From NCBI RefSeq assembly GCF_000829905.1, contig NZ_CDPP01000006.1:186001-250000 (forward strand): DNA of 64,000 nucleotides. The letters run 5' to 3'. The notes below the pieces were generated by a model that saw nothing but the letters and a program-made list of their open reading frames with translations, ran no database searches and was not told the DNA's origin. A program made the translations under genes and the position numbers. The stretch comes from Beduini massiliensis (GTDB lineage Bacteria; Bacillota_I; Bacilli_A; Erysipelotrichales; Coprobacillaceae). Within the stretch, counting starts at the first letter, position 1. Each line of letters begins with the position of its first letter. Shown here in pieces: positions 50,821 through 58,697 of this stretch.

Positions 50821-50845
50821 AAAAGAAGATTAAAATCTTCTCTTC
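50819..50845 (-). terminator. Terminator between the unknown kdp gene and kdpD
   Basis: On the minus strand AGAAGATT and AATCTTCT arms close on TT and run into TTCTTT. It overlaps the 3' end of the upstream gene and splits the cluster into kdpFABC-X and kdpDE transcription units. Confidence 0.65.
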
Positions 50846-51714
50846 ACCGGAAATAATATTTTTAGGAATAGTTTTTCTCCTTCTGCTGCCGAATGACTAT
50901 CTAACCACAATCGTTGATCATTCTTATAAATCTCAAAATATCGCGAGGTCAAAACTACTTTGATTTCACTCTGCACTAAAGCCATACGCAGTGACATTTC
51001 CAAACGAAACAGATCTAAATGAGACATCCCCTGTTCAAATAAGGATAATTCATAGGGAGTGACTTGTTCATTTAAGAAGATCTCCCATAATTTAGATAAC
51101 TGTTTTAACGACAATGCTTCTTTCAACAATTCATTTCTATTTTCTTGTTCTTCTAAGAGAATATAATCATAGTAATAACTATCAGTATCTGTCTCAAACA
51201 GATCTTTTTCTTTAAGTTGATTTTTCCAAAAAGGATCAGCCGCAATCAACGGCTTAGAAAAATCCCACTCCATTAATATTGTTTTGACAAATCTCTCAGC
51301 AATTTCATTTGAGAAAGTCATTTGCAGATGAATAGCATAAAGCTGCAAAAAGGGTTCGCCGGAAATATTCTGATAGGTAACCTCTAAACATTTTTCCTTT
51401 GCACTAAACATTAAGCAAGCCGGCTCATTTGCTTCACTGATACCGTGAACCGTGAGCTGAAAGTCATCTTGCAATTCATAAAGGGTCTCTTTATATTCGT
51501 GACCAAACATACTGCAATCCATGCAGGAATTGGGAAACAGCAGCCATAGCTGCGATGTTTCCTCTAAAGTCAGCACTTCACATTTGGTGTCAAAATCTCG
51601 GGCTAACCCCAAGACCAGATAAAACAGATTCTTTATTTTAGATGACGAGCCAGTCATCTGAAAAACAGAGTATTCTCTGCTTAGCACCTTATTCATCGGG
51701 TATATGACGGTCAT
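50830..51714 (-). CDS. Unrecognised protein coupled to kdpC
   Basis: A 294-residue protein of no family I recognise. No signal peptide or membrane segment is visible, so it is probably cytosolic. Features: a CxxC-type CMDCSMFGHE (about residues 64-73), further scattered Cys, an acidic and Tyr-rich patch DTDSYYYDY (about 175-183) and a leucine-rich helical third quarter. Its ATG overlaps the kdpC stop by four bases, which indicates co-translation with the pump. The position between kdpC and kdpD suggests a role in the assembly or control of the pump, but nothing in the sequence shows the mechanism. Confidence 0.75.
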   Translation of the reverse strand: MTVIYPMNKVLSREYSVFQMTGSSSKIKNLFYLVLGLARDFDTKCEVLTLEETSQLWLLFPNSCMDCSMFGHEYKETLYELQDDFQLTVHGISEANEPACLMFSAKEKCLEVTYQNISGEPFLQLYAIHLQMTFSNEIAERFVKTILMEWDFSKPLIAADPFWKNQLKEKDLFETDTDSYYYDYILLEEQENRNELLKEALSLKQLSKLWEIFLNEQVTPYELSLFEQGMSHLDLFRLEMSLRMALVQSEIKVVLTSRYFEIYKNDQRLWLDSHSAAEGEKLFLKILFPVKRRF

Positions 51715-52316
51715 TTTAGGATGCCGTCCAACGCTAGATTAACTTTCAGCACATTGACAACCGGTTCACCAAAGATACCTAGAAATCTTGAAGTAGTATA
51801 ACGGTCAATAATCGCTTCTACTTCCTGAGAAGTTATATGACGTTGATTGGCAATACGTTCTATTTGGTATTTCGCTGCAGCTACAGAAATTTCCGGATCC
51901 AATCCGCTTCCTGAACAAGTGACTAAATCCACAGGAATCGGCTTTCCTGCCTGATCGGGATGTGCTGCCAAAATTTTCTGTACTCTTTCACTGATAAGCT
52001 GCTCATATTCTTCACTTGTTACAGCTAGATTAGATGGAGTGCCATAAGATAGCGGCTGTCCGGATTCATCGGTAAAGGTTGCGGTATCCACATTCATAAT
52101 ACGTCCCCACAAATACTTATCCTCTGTAAACTGTTGAGCTAACAAAGCACTGCCGTATTTTTTACCGTCAATTTCGATGATACTGCCATTGGCAGTATGA
52201 GGAAACAGCACTTGAGCAATACCCGTCACACTTAATGTATAAAGACCTCCGCATAAGATTGTGAGCAATAAAGCAAAGACGATCATCTTTCTAAAGATCG
52301 GTAAAATAGTTTTCAT
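51711..52316 (-). CDS. kdpC: Potassium-transporting ATPase subunit C
   Basis: KdpC is an essential chaperone-like subunit of the Kdp pump. The 201-residue product has one N-terminal membrane segment (about residues 10-32) and an outside domain with GSALLAQQF, the block VTCSGSGLDPEISVAAA and the C-terminal EPVVNVLKVNLAL. Length is typical. It follows kdpB by 11 bases and overlaps the next gene by four. Confidence 0.95.
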   Translation of the reverse strand: MKTILPIFRKMIVFALLLTILCGGLYTLSVTGIAQVLFPHTANGSIIEIDGKKYGSALLAQQFTEDKYLWGRIMNVDTATFTDESGQPLSYGTPSNLAVTSEEYEQLISERVQKILAAHPDQAGKPIPVDLVTCSGSGLDPEISVAAAKYQIERIANQRHITSQEVEAIIDRYTTSRFLGIFGEPVVNVLKVNLALDGILK

Positions 52317-52327
52317 GTGTATTCCTC

Positions 52328-54397
52328 CTATATAATGCCTAAAGCGGTAATAATAATATCAATGACCTTCACTGCAATAAACGGAGCAATAATTCCGCCT
52401 GCACCATAGACGAGCAAGTTTCTTGTCAACAGCTTTGAAGCAGATACTTCACGGTATTTAACTCCTTTTAAAGCAAGTGGAATTAAAGCAATAATAATCA
52501 ACGCATTATAAATAACAGCGGAGAAAATGGCACTTTCCGCACTATGAAGATGCATGATATTTAAAGCCCTTAATCCCGGATACAATCCCATGAATAATGC
52601 CGGAATGATTGCAAAATATTTGGCTAAATCATTCGCAATACTAAAAGTAGTCAAACTGCCTCGTGTCATCAGCAGCTGTTTACCAATACGAACGACTTCA
52701 ATCAGTTTTGTCGGAGACGAATCTAAATCGACCATATTCCCGGCTTCTTTTGCTGCTTGTGTTCCGGTATTCATTGCCACTGCTACATCTGCCTGTGCCA
52801 ACGCCGGTGCGTCATTTGTTCCATCCCCCGTCATCGCTACTAAATGACCTTTTGCCTGAAAATCACGAATCATTTGCAGCTTGCCTTCCGGTGTAGCTTC
52901 TGCCAGAAAATCATCTACTCCTGCTTCTGCGGCAATAGCAGCTGCTGTCAATGGGTTATCACCTGTAATCATGATAGTGCGAATCCCCATTTTTCTTAGA
53001 TCTGCGAATTTTTCCTGAACACCCTGTTTAATAATATCTTTTAAATAAATAACCCCGAGAATTTTGAAATCTTTTGCCACAATCAGCGGTGTTCCGCCTT
53101 TATGGGATATCTCTTCCACCACCTGCTGACATTCTTTTGAATAAACATGTCCATGTGCTTCCACATACTCTTTGATCGCGTCCATGGCTCCTTTACGGAT
53201 TTCCAAACCATTAAGATTCACACCGCTCATTCGTGTTTTTGCGCTGAATGGAACAAACTCCATATTTAATTCGTGCAGATTACGACCACGGATATTAAAC
53301 TTTTCCTTCGCCAAAACAACGATGCTGCGACCTTCCGGTGTTTCATCCGATAATGAAGATAGCTGAGCGGCATCCGCTAATTCTTCCATGTCTGCTCCAT
53401 CTACCGGAATAAATTCACAGGCTTGACGATTCCCTAAAGTAATTGTCCCTGTTTTATCAAGCATCAAGATATCCACATCTCCGGCAGCTTCGATGGCACG
53501 CCCGCTCATGGCTAACACGTTGGCTTGATTTAAACGGCTCATCCCGGCAATCCCAATAGCAGAAAGCAACGCTCCGATGGTCGTCGGCGCTAAACAAACG
53601 AGCAGTGCGACTAAAGACGTCACAGAGATCGGATTTGCAATTCCCGCTAAACTAGCCGAAAAAGCAGAATAGGTGTAAAGCGATACAGTGACTAACAAGA
53701 AGATAATCGTCAATGCAATCAGAAAAATCTGCAATGCGATTTCATTTGGTGTTCTTTTTCTTGCCGCACCTTCGACCATTGCGATCATTTTATCTAAAAA
53801 GCTTTCTCCGGAAGCATGAGTAACTTGGATCACCAGCCAATCCGAAATTAATGTGGTTCCACCGGTAACCGCACTGCGGTCACCACCGGCTTCACGAATG
53901 ACCGGAGCGGATTCTCCTGTAATGGCACTTTCATCTACAGAAGCAGCACCTTCAATAACGTCACCATCTGCGGGAATCTGTTCCCCTGCTTCTACATAGA
54001 CGATATCGCCCTTTTTTAAAGCTGTCGAATATACGTTTTCAATCTGATCTTTACGGTTGACAGAAGGAATACGATGTGCCTCGACATCTCTTTTAGATGC
54101 ACGCAGCGCATCCGCCTGTGCTTTTCCACGTCCTTCGGCAATTGCTTCCGCAAAATTCGCAAATAACACAGTAAACCACAAAATCACTGTAATTCCAAAG
54201 ATAAAGACAGGTGAGGCATCGCTGTATCCGCATAATGAAGCAATCCACAATAATGTCGTTAAAATTGAAGAAAGATAGACCAGAAACATCACCGGATTTT
54301 CTTTCTGTGTTTTAAAAGACAGTTTAATAAAGGAATCCTTGATCGCTCGTTTTAGCATTTTGCGATCGATAAAGCCATTTTTATTTTTCACATTCAT
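52328..54397 (-). CDS. kdpB: Potassium-transporting ATPase subunit B
   Basis: P-type ATPase that energises the pump. The 689-residue product has the actuator TGES motif (ITGESAPVI, about residue 155), the phosphorylation site DKTGTITLG (about residue 313), and the hinge [20 protein letters not shown]. Seven membrane segments are predicted. Length is canonical. It lies between kdpA and kdpC. Confidence 0.97.
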   Translation of the reverse strand: MNVKNKNGFIDRKMLKRAIKDSFIKLSFKTQKENPVMFLVYLSSILTTLLWIASLCGYSDASPVFIFGITVILWFTVLFANFAEAIAEGRGKAQADALRASKRDVEAHRIPSVNRKDQIENVYSTALKKGDIVYVEAGEQIPADGDVIEGAASVDESAITGESAPVIREAGGDRSAVTGGTTLISDWLVIQVTHASGESFLDKMIAMVEGAARKRTPNEIALQIFLIALTIIFLLVTVSLYTYSAFSASLAGIANPISVTSLVALLVCLAPTTIGALLSAIGIAGMSRLNQANVLAMSGRAIEAAGDVDILMLDKTGTITLGNRQACEFIPVDGADMEELADAAQLSSLSDETPEGRSIVVLAKEKFNIRGRNLHELNMEFVPFSAKTRMSGVNLNGLEIRKGAMDAIKEYVEAHGHVYSKECQQVVEEISHKGGTPLIVAKDFKILGVIYLKDIIKQGVQEKFADLRKMGIRTIMITGDNPLTAAAIAAEAGVDDFLAEATPEGKLQMIRDFQAKGHLVAMTGDGTNDAPALAQADVAVAMNTGTQAAKEAGNMVDLDSSPTKLIEVVRIGKQLLMTRGSLTTFSIANDLAKYFAIIPALFMGLYPGLRALNIMHLHSAESAIFSAVIYNALIIIALIPLALKGVKYREVSASKLLTRNLLVYGAGGIIAPFIAVKVIDIIITALGII

Positions 54398-54412
54398 CTT
54401 ATTCTCCCCCTA

Positions 54413-56149
54413 TCACATACCAAAGAATTCGGCAATGGGTCCTAATGCCAGCGCCGGAAAGAAGCTCAATGCTCCGATCAATACGATCACAAAGATTAAC
54501 AGTCCGACGAACATAGCATTATGCGTAGCTAAAGTTCCCGCCCCCGTCGCTATTTTTTTCTTTTTCACCAAGCTTCCGGCGATTGCTAATGTTGCCAATA
54601 TCGGTGCAAAGCGTGCAAACAACATAGAGAATCCTGTACTTAAATTTACAAATATCGTATTGGCATTGAACCCAGCAAATGCTGAACCGTTATTTCCCCC
54701 GGCAGATGTATACGTATACAGCAATTCAGAAAAGCCGTGTGCACCACCGTTATTTAAACTATCTGCGACGGAAGGAACGATTGCGGCTATTCCGCTGCCT
54801 ATCAAGATCGCAATAGGTGTCGCTAAACATAAAACAACTGCCATTTTCATTTCATAAGGCTCTATTTTTTTGCCAAGATACTCCGGTGTTCTTCCTACCA
54901 TCAATCCAGCAATGAATACCGTTAGAATGACAAAACCGATCATTCCATATAATCCACAGCCGACACCACCAAAAATCACTTCACCAAGCTGCATTAAGAT
55001 CATCGGGATCATTCCTCCAAGTGGTGTATAGCTGTCATGCATCGCATTGACAGAACCGTTTGAAGCCGCTGTCGTAAAAGCCGTCCAAGTGGAAGATGCC
55101 GCAATACCAAAACGGCTTTCTTTTCCTTCCATATTCCCGCCTGCCTGCTGATGGGGTGTAAGATCTACCGTTTGATTTTGAGATAACTGCGGTGTTGCCA
55201 TTTGTTCATTAACGACGATAGCTGAAGTTGCCAATGTTAAAACGATGAACATTGCCGCAAATATTGCCCTTCCCTGTCGGCGGTCATGAATATTGCGGCC
55301 AAAAGTAAAGCATAAGGCTGCCGGAATTAATAAGATAGAAAGCATCTCAATCAGATTAGTTACATTATTCGGGTTCTCTAAAGGATGTGCCGAATTGGTA
55401 CCATAAAAGCCACCGCCATTTGTCCCTAATTGCTTAATTGCAATTTGACTTGCCGCCGGTCCCAGTGGAACCACTCCTTTTTCAATCACAGTACCATCTT
55501 CTAAAACGATCGGTTCCACAAGATCCACTTGTTCATAAGCTTTAAAATTCTGAGAAACCCCTTGAGATGTTAACGCAACAGCAGAAACTAGAGATAAAGG
55601 AATCAAAATATAAAGGATAATCCGTGTAACATCTTGGTAAAAATTACCTAATCCCTTTTTTTGAACCCTTACAAAACCACGAATCAAAGCAAACAAGACT
55701 GCAATTCCTACCGCCGCCGAAACAAAGTTCTGTACAGTTAACCCTAGCATCTGCGTAAAGTAAGATAATGTGCTTTCCCCTGAATAAGCCTGCCAGTTTG
55801 TATTCGTCACAAAGCTTGAAGTGGTGTTAAATGCCAAATCCCATCTTACATTTTTCAAGCCTTCAGGATTTAAAGGAAGAACTCCCTGCAAAACCTGGAT
55901 ACCAAATAAAAGAACAAAGAAGATACCGCTGAAAACAAAGACACTTATGGCATACTTTTTCCAGTTCATTTCTTCTGAAACATCTACTTTTAACAATTTA
56001 TATATTACTTTTTCGATTGGGGCAATCAGCTTACTAAGAAATACTTTTTCCCCAGTCATTACTTTCCCGATATAGTTTCCTAACGGTATCGCTAATAAAA
56101 TTAAAATGATTAAATATAACGCTATTTGAATCCATGCTGATGTCATCAT
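54413..56149 (-). CDS. kdpA: Potassium-transporting ATPase subunit A
   Basis: The K+ channel-like subunit, with ten predicted membrane segments and four selectivity-filter loops (for example [32 protein letters not shown], and [20 protein letters not shown]). The 578-residue length is typical. The ATG overlaps the kdpF stop by four bases, so the first two genes are translationally coupled. Confidence 0.97.
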   Translation of the reverse strand: MMTSAWIQIALYLIILILLAIPLGNYIGKVMTGEKVFLSKLIAPIEKVIYKLLKVDVSEEMNWKKYAISVFVFSGIFFVLLFGIQVLQGVLPLNPEGLKNVRWDLAFNTTSSFVTNTNWQAYSGESTLSYFTQMLGLTVQNFVSAAVGIAVLFALIRGFVRVQKKGLGNFYQDVTRIILYILIPLSLVSAVALTSQGVSQNFKAYEQVDLVEPIVLEDGTVIEKGVVPLGPAASQIAIKQLGTNGGGFYGTNSAHPLENPNNVTNLIEMLSILLIPAALCFTFGRNIHDRRQGRAIFAAMFIVLTLATSAIVVNEQMATPQLSQNQTVDLTPHQQAGGNMEGKESRFGIAASSTWTAFTTAASNGSVNAMHDSYTPLGGMIPMILMQLGEVIFGGVGCGLYGMIGFVILTVFIAGLMVGRTPEYLGKKIEPYEMKMAVVLCLATPIAILIGSGIAAIVPSVADSLNNGGAHGFSELLYTYTSAGGNNGSAFAGFNANTIFVNLSTGFSMLFARFAPILATLAIAGSLVKKKKIATGAGTLATHNAMFVGLLIFVIVLIGALSFFPALALGPIAEFFGM

Positions 56150-56232
56150 TTATCCCCCCACAATAATATTTTAACCAGATACATCAGAAAGCCTATTGCA
56201 CACATTCCGATGCCTACGACAATCCAATTCAT
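56146..56232 (-). CDS. kdpF: Potassium-transporting ATPase subunit F
   Basis: A 28-residue, single-membrane-helix peptide, [20 protein letters not shown] followed by KILLWGDK. KdpF stabilises the Kdp complex in other bacteria. AAGGAGG lies before the ATG and the stop overlaps kdpA by four bases. It is too short for most gene finders, but position, size and hydrophobicity fit. Confidence 0.88.
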   Translation of the reverse strand: MNWIVVGIGMCAIGFLMYLVKILLWGDK

Positions 56233-56301
56233 GTATACCCCTCCTTATTACGTTTTCAGTCTAGCACAGTAAAAATTAGAATAGTGTTAAGGAACCTGTA
56301 T

Positions 56302-56322
56302 CCGTATTAAGATCGTATTAAT
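56302..56322. promoter_or_regulatory. Direct-repeat box upstream of kdpF, probable KdpE site
   Basis: CGTATTAA occurs twice, at 56303-56310 and 56314-56321, exactly 11 bases apart, i.e. one helical turn. It lies 70 bases upstream of kdpF. A possible -10 box TAGACT is at 56259-56264. The motif recurs at 50801-50820. Tandem half-sites fit an OmpR-family dimer such as KdpE. Confidence 0.65.
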
Positions 56323-56367
56323 ATCTAAATTTCTGAAAATATGCTATTATGGGTAAGAGGTGAAACA

Positions 56368-56835
56368 ATGATACAATTAATACCTGTCAGTGCAAAAAAC
56401 AAAGAAGAAATACTAAAGCTGTCACTTTTACCCAGTCAGACACATTTCATCGAATCGGTAGAAGATTGTTTGAAAGAAGCTGATGCCTTGCCCTTATGGA
56501 AACCTGTAGGTATCTATGATGATGAAACTTTGATTGGTTTTGCCATGTACGGATTATGGAAAACAGAAGGAGATCATGGACGTGTCTGGTTAGATCGTTT
56601 TTTGATTGATCAAAGCCAGCAGAAAAAAGGATATGGCAAAAAAGCATTAATTACTTTGATCCAACATATTTTTAATCACTATGACGATGAAGAAGTATAT
56701 TTAAGCTTATATGAAGATAATACGGTAGCTTTGCACTTATATAAAAAGCTTGGATTTTTATTTAACGGAGAAAAGGATATTCACAATGAGCAAATCATGG
56801 TATTAAAAAAGACAGCCTTTCAAAGCTGTCTCTAA
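56368..56835 (+). CDS. GNAT-family N-acetyltransferase
   Basis: The 155-residue product has the acetyl-CoA motif A with QQKKGYGKKAL (about residues 89-99) and the C-terminal NTVALHLYKKLGF, which is the GNAT pattern of the spermidine/polyamine or ribosomal-protein acetyltransferase branch. The acceptor is unknown. The ATG at 56368 lies five bases after AGAGGTG. It is divergent from kdpF and shares its upstream region. Confidence 0.88.
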   Translation: MIQLIPVSAKNKEEILKLSLLPSQTHFIESVEDCLKEADALPLWKPVGIYDDETLIGFAMYGLWKTEGDHGRVWLDRFLIDQSQQKKGYGKKALITLIQHIFNHYDDEEVYLSLYEDNTVALHLYKKLGFLFNGEKDIHNEQIMVLKKTAFQSCL

Positions 56836-56856
56836 AGAGCGTTCTCGCTCTTTTTT
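56832..56856. terminator. Bidirectional terminator after the GNAT gene
   Basis: AAAGAGCG and CGCTCTTT arms close on TTCT and run into TTTTT. The arm overlaps the last codons of the converging 2H gene. Confidence 0.85.
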
Positions 56857-57332
56857 AGTTTTACCGAACAAATCAAACGAGCAGGAAAAAATTCATAAAG
56901 ATATAAACAATCTACTTTCCCCTCAAACGCATGAAATGTTTCCAAAAGAATGGCTGACGCTTGACAAATAACCTCTGATTCATTCATCAGCATGGTAGTA
57001 TGGGCTGTCCAATTCCAACTCTCCCCAAATCGTTCTTTCAAGTTAAGCAACGCCGAATTCACATCAGGTGCTATAAACAGAACCTTAGCTCCGCCAAATA
57101 TCCCGATGTGATTAAACGTCACAGGAAATATGGATATTTCAGCAGCAGCCTTTTTCATCGCTCTTTGTATGTCTTCTTTCTTTTCAACAGGTACACAACA
57201 TAGCGTGATATGATGAGGCAGCCCTCTTGTTTCATTACTTTTAAAATCTTTCAAATATCTTTTAAAGACATCGAATTGCTGTGAAGTCTGATCATCATAT
57301 CCCGCTAACACGCAAAGCATTTTATCCGTCAT
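56832..57332 (-). CDS. 2H phosphodiesterase / 2'-5' RNA ligase-like protein
   Basis: The 166-residue product has two H-x-T/S motifs, LPHHITLCC (about residue 41) and TAHTTMLMN (about 115), the signature of the 2H superfamily of LigT and cyclic phosphodiesterases. Members act on RNA 2',3'-cyclic ends or cyclic ADP-ribose-like compounds; the substrate here is unknown. It overlaps the upstream GNAT gene by 11 bases. Confidence 0.8.
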   Translation of the reverse strand: MTDKMLCVLAGYDDQTSQQFDVFKRYLKDFKSNETRGLPHHITLCCVPVEKKEDIQRAMKKAAAEISIFPVTFNHIGIFGGAKVLFIAPDVNSALLNLKERFGESWNWTAHTTMLMNESEVICQASAILLETFHAFEGKVDCLYLYEFFPARLICSVKLKKSENAL

Positions 57333-57780
57333 GTCGCTTCCCTCTGATCTTTTTATTCATCAAAATCATTTCATTTAAGGTTGTATATCCCCTTTTATGA
57401 TAGAACCCTTCTGTTTGCGGCGCTTTTAAAGTCAATAAGATAATCTCATCTATCCCTTGAGCCAGCAAACGTTTTTCAAACTCCGCTAAAAGGGTTGTCC
57501 CATATCCTCCACTTTGAAAACGGGGATCGATACAAAACTCTTTAATCTCAAACTTAATGCCATCATAATACTGCTGCGCATTGCCTAAAATAAAACCTAC
57601 TATATCATTCTCCTGATACAACATTAACCCATAAAAGTCAGGTGCTTTTGCCATCTGCATCAAACGTTTTTGAACACTCCATGTTTCCCAGCGGTCGTTC
57701 CATGGTGCTTGATTAAAGGTACGAATATAGAGATCCGTTATTTTAAAAACATCCTCATCTTTCATTTCAATATAAGTCAT
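57322..57780 (-). CDS. GNAT-family N-acetyltransferase
   Basis: The 152-residue product has motif A with DPRFQSGGYGTTLLAEF (about residues 88-104) and the C-terminal PQTEGFYHKRGY. The N-terminus, with FNQAPWNDRWETW, resembles several small-molecule acetyltransferases. Acceptor unknown. AAAGGAGA lies six bases before the ATG. It is coupled to the 2H gene by an 11-base overlap. Confidence 0.85.
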   Translation of the reverse strand: MTYIEMKDEDVFKITDLYIRTFNQAPWNDRWETWSVQKRLMQMAKAPDFYGLMLYQENDIVGFILGNAQQYYDGIKFEIKEFCIDPRFQSGGYGTTLLAEFEKRLLAQGIDEIILLTLKAPQTEGFYHKRGYTTLNEMILMNKKIRGKRHDG

Positions 57781-57880
57781 CTTAGATCTCCTTTCTTTTT
57801 ACTTTATCTCTATCCTCTCAAAAAATCTTACTAAAGTAAACCCTCTTATGATAAAATTAAAGATAGAGAGAAGGGATAGT

Positions 57881-57928
57881 GTGAAACGTTGCATTGCAGT
57901 AACTGGAATGATCAATATGGACAAATAG
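57881..57928 (+). CDS. Possible leader peptide before the Vat-like gene
   Basis: A GTG with AGAAGGG four to five bases upstream opens a 15-codon frame ([15 protein letters not shown]) ending 13 bases before the acetyltransferase ATG. Short leader peptides precede some ribosome-targeting antibiotic-resistance genes. I see no clear attenuator hairpin here, so this may be chance. Confidence 0.3.
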   Translation: MKRCIAVTGMINMDK

Positions 57929-57941
57929 AATAGGAGAAATA

Positions 57942-58574
57942 ATGATGATTCCAGATAAAACTAAACTATATCCTCGTTTGGGGGATACACAAACGATTTA
58001 TTTAAAAAACGCCGTTCAAGATGAGCGCATTCAAATTGGAGATTTTACGATCTATAATGACTTTATTCATGATCCCCGGGATTTTCAAAAGAATAATGTA
58101 TTTTACCATTACCCCATCAATCAGGACAAACTGAAGATTGGGAAGTTCTGTTCGATTGCCTGTGGAGTGAAATTTTTAATGAACAGTGCCAATCATACTT
58201 TAGATTCTTTATCGACATACCCTTTCCCCATTTTTTATGAGGAATGGGACCATGGCATGAGTCCGAAAAAAGCTTGGGACAACAAAGGCAATATCGTCAT
58301 TGGGAATGATGTTTGGATTGGTTATGAAGCCATCATCCTAGCTGGTGTTACGATTGGTGATGGGGCTATTATCGGTACCCGTGCCGTTGTAACGAAAGAT
58401 GTTCCGCCTTATACGATTGTTGGTGGTATCCCTGCGAAAGCCATACGCCTTCGCTTTCCTAAAAAGGACATTGAGCAGCTTCTTGAGTTAAAGTGGTGGG
58501 ATTGGTCGATTGAAAAGATATCTGAAAATCTGCTTGCCATCCAACAAGGCGATCTGTCTTCACTTACAAAATAG
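57942..58574 (+). CDS. Vat-like O-acetyltransferase (xenobiotic acetyltransferase family)
   Basis: The 210-residue product is a left-handed beta-helix enzyme: hexapeptide repeats from about residue 60, the [15 protein letters not shown] segment with the catalytic-type His (about residue 85), [20 protein letters not shown], and a C-terminal LKWWDW. The layout matches streptogramin A acetyltransferases (Vat) and chromosomal CatB-like enzymes. Resistance to streptogramin A is possible but not shown by sequence. TAGGAGA lies five bases before the ATG. It is a single-gene unit with a strong terminator. Confidence 0.82.
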   Translation: MMIPDKTKLYPRLGDTQTIYLKNAVQDERIQIGDFTIYNDFIHDPRDFQKNNVFYHYPINQDKLKIGKFCSIACGVKFLMNSANHTLDSLSTYPFPIFYEEWDHGMSPKKAWDNKGNIVIGNDVWIGYEAIILAGVTIGDGAIIGTRAVVTKDVPPYTIVGGIPAKAIRLRFPKKDIEQLLELKWWDWSIEKISENLLAIQQGDLSSLTK

Positions 58575-58612
58575 AAAAAAGTACTGATTTCACTGATGAA
58601 ATCAGTATTTTT
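58575..58612. terminator. Terminator after the Vat-like gene
   Basis: TACTGATTTCA and TGAAATCAGTA form a perfect 11-bp stem around CTGA, with AAAAAA and TTTTTT flanks. It can stop transcription from both sides. The 85 bases up to 58698 hold no clear gene. Confidence 0.92.
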
Positions 58613-58697
58613 TATAAGTAATGGCATCTTCCTTGATAAATTTACAGTAACAGCCGGCAAGTATTGTCGATCTGCTTATACATCGAATCTTGTGGTT

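Noticed and set aside
54339-54857. 172-codon frame antisense to kdpA on the plus strand
   Set aside because: It has no ribosome site, is the complement of a strongly biased membrane gene and its product has no family likeness.
58613-58697. Possible short coding remnant (ILAGCYCKFIKEDAITYKK) on the minus strand past the permease stop
   Set aside because: It reads like the tail of a Cys-containing protein, but there is no start codon or ribosome site and the stretch is too short to support a gene.
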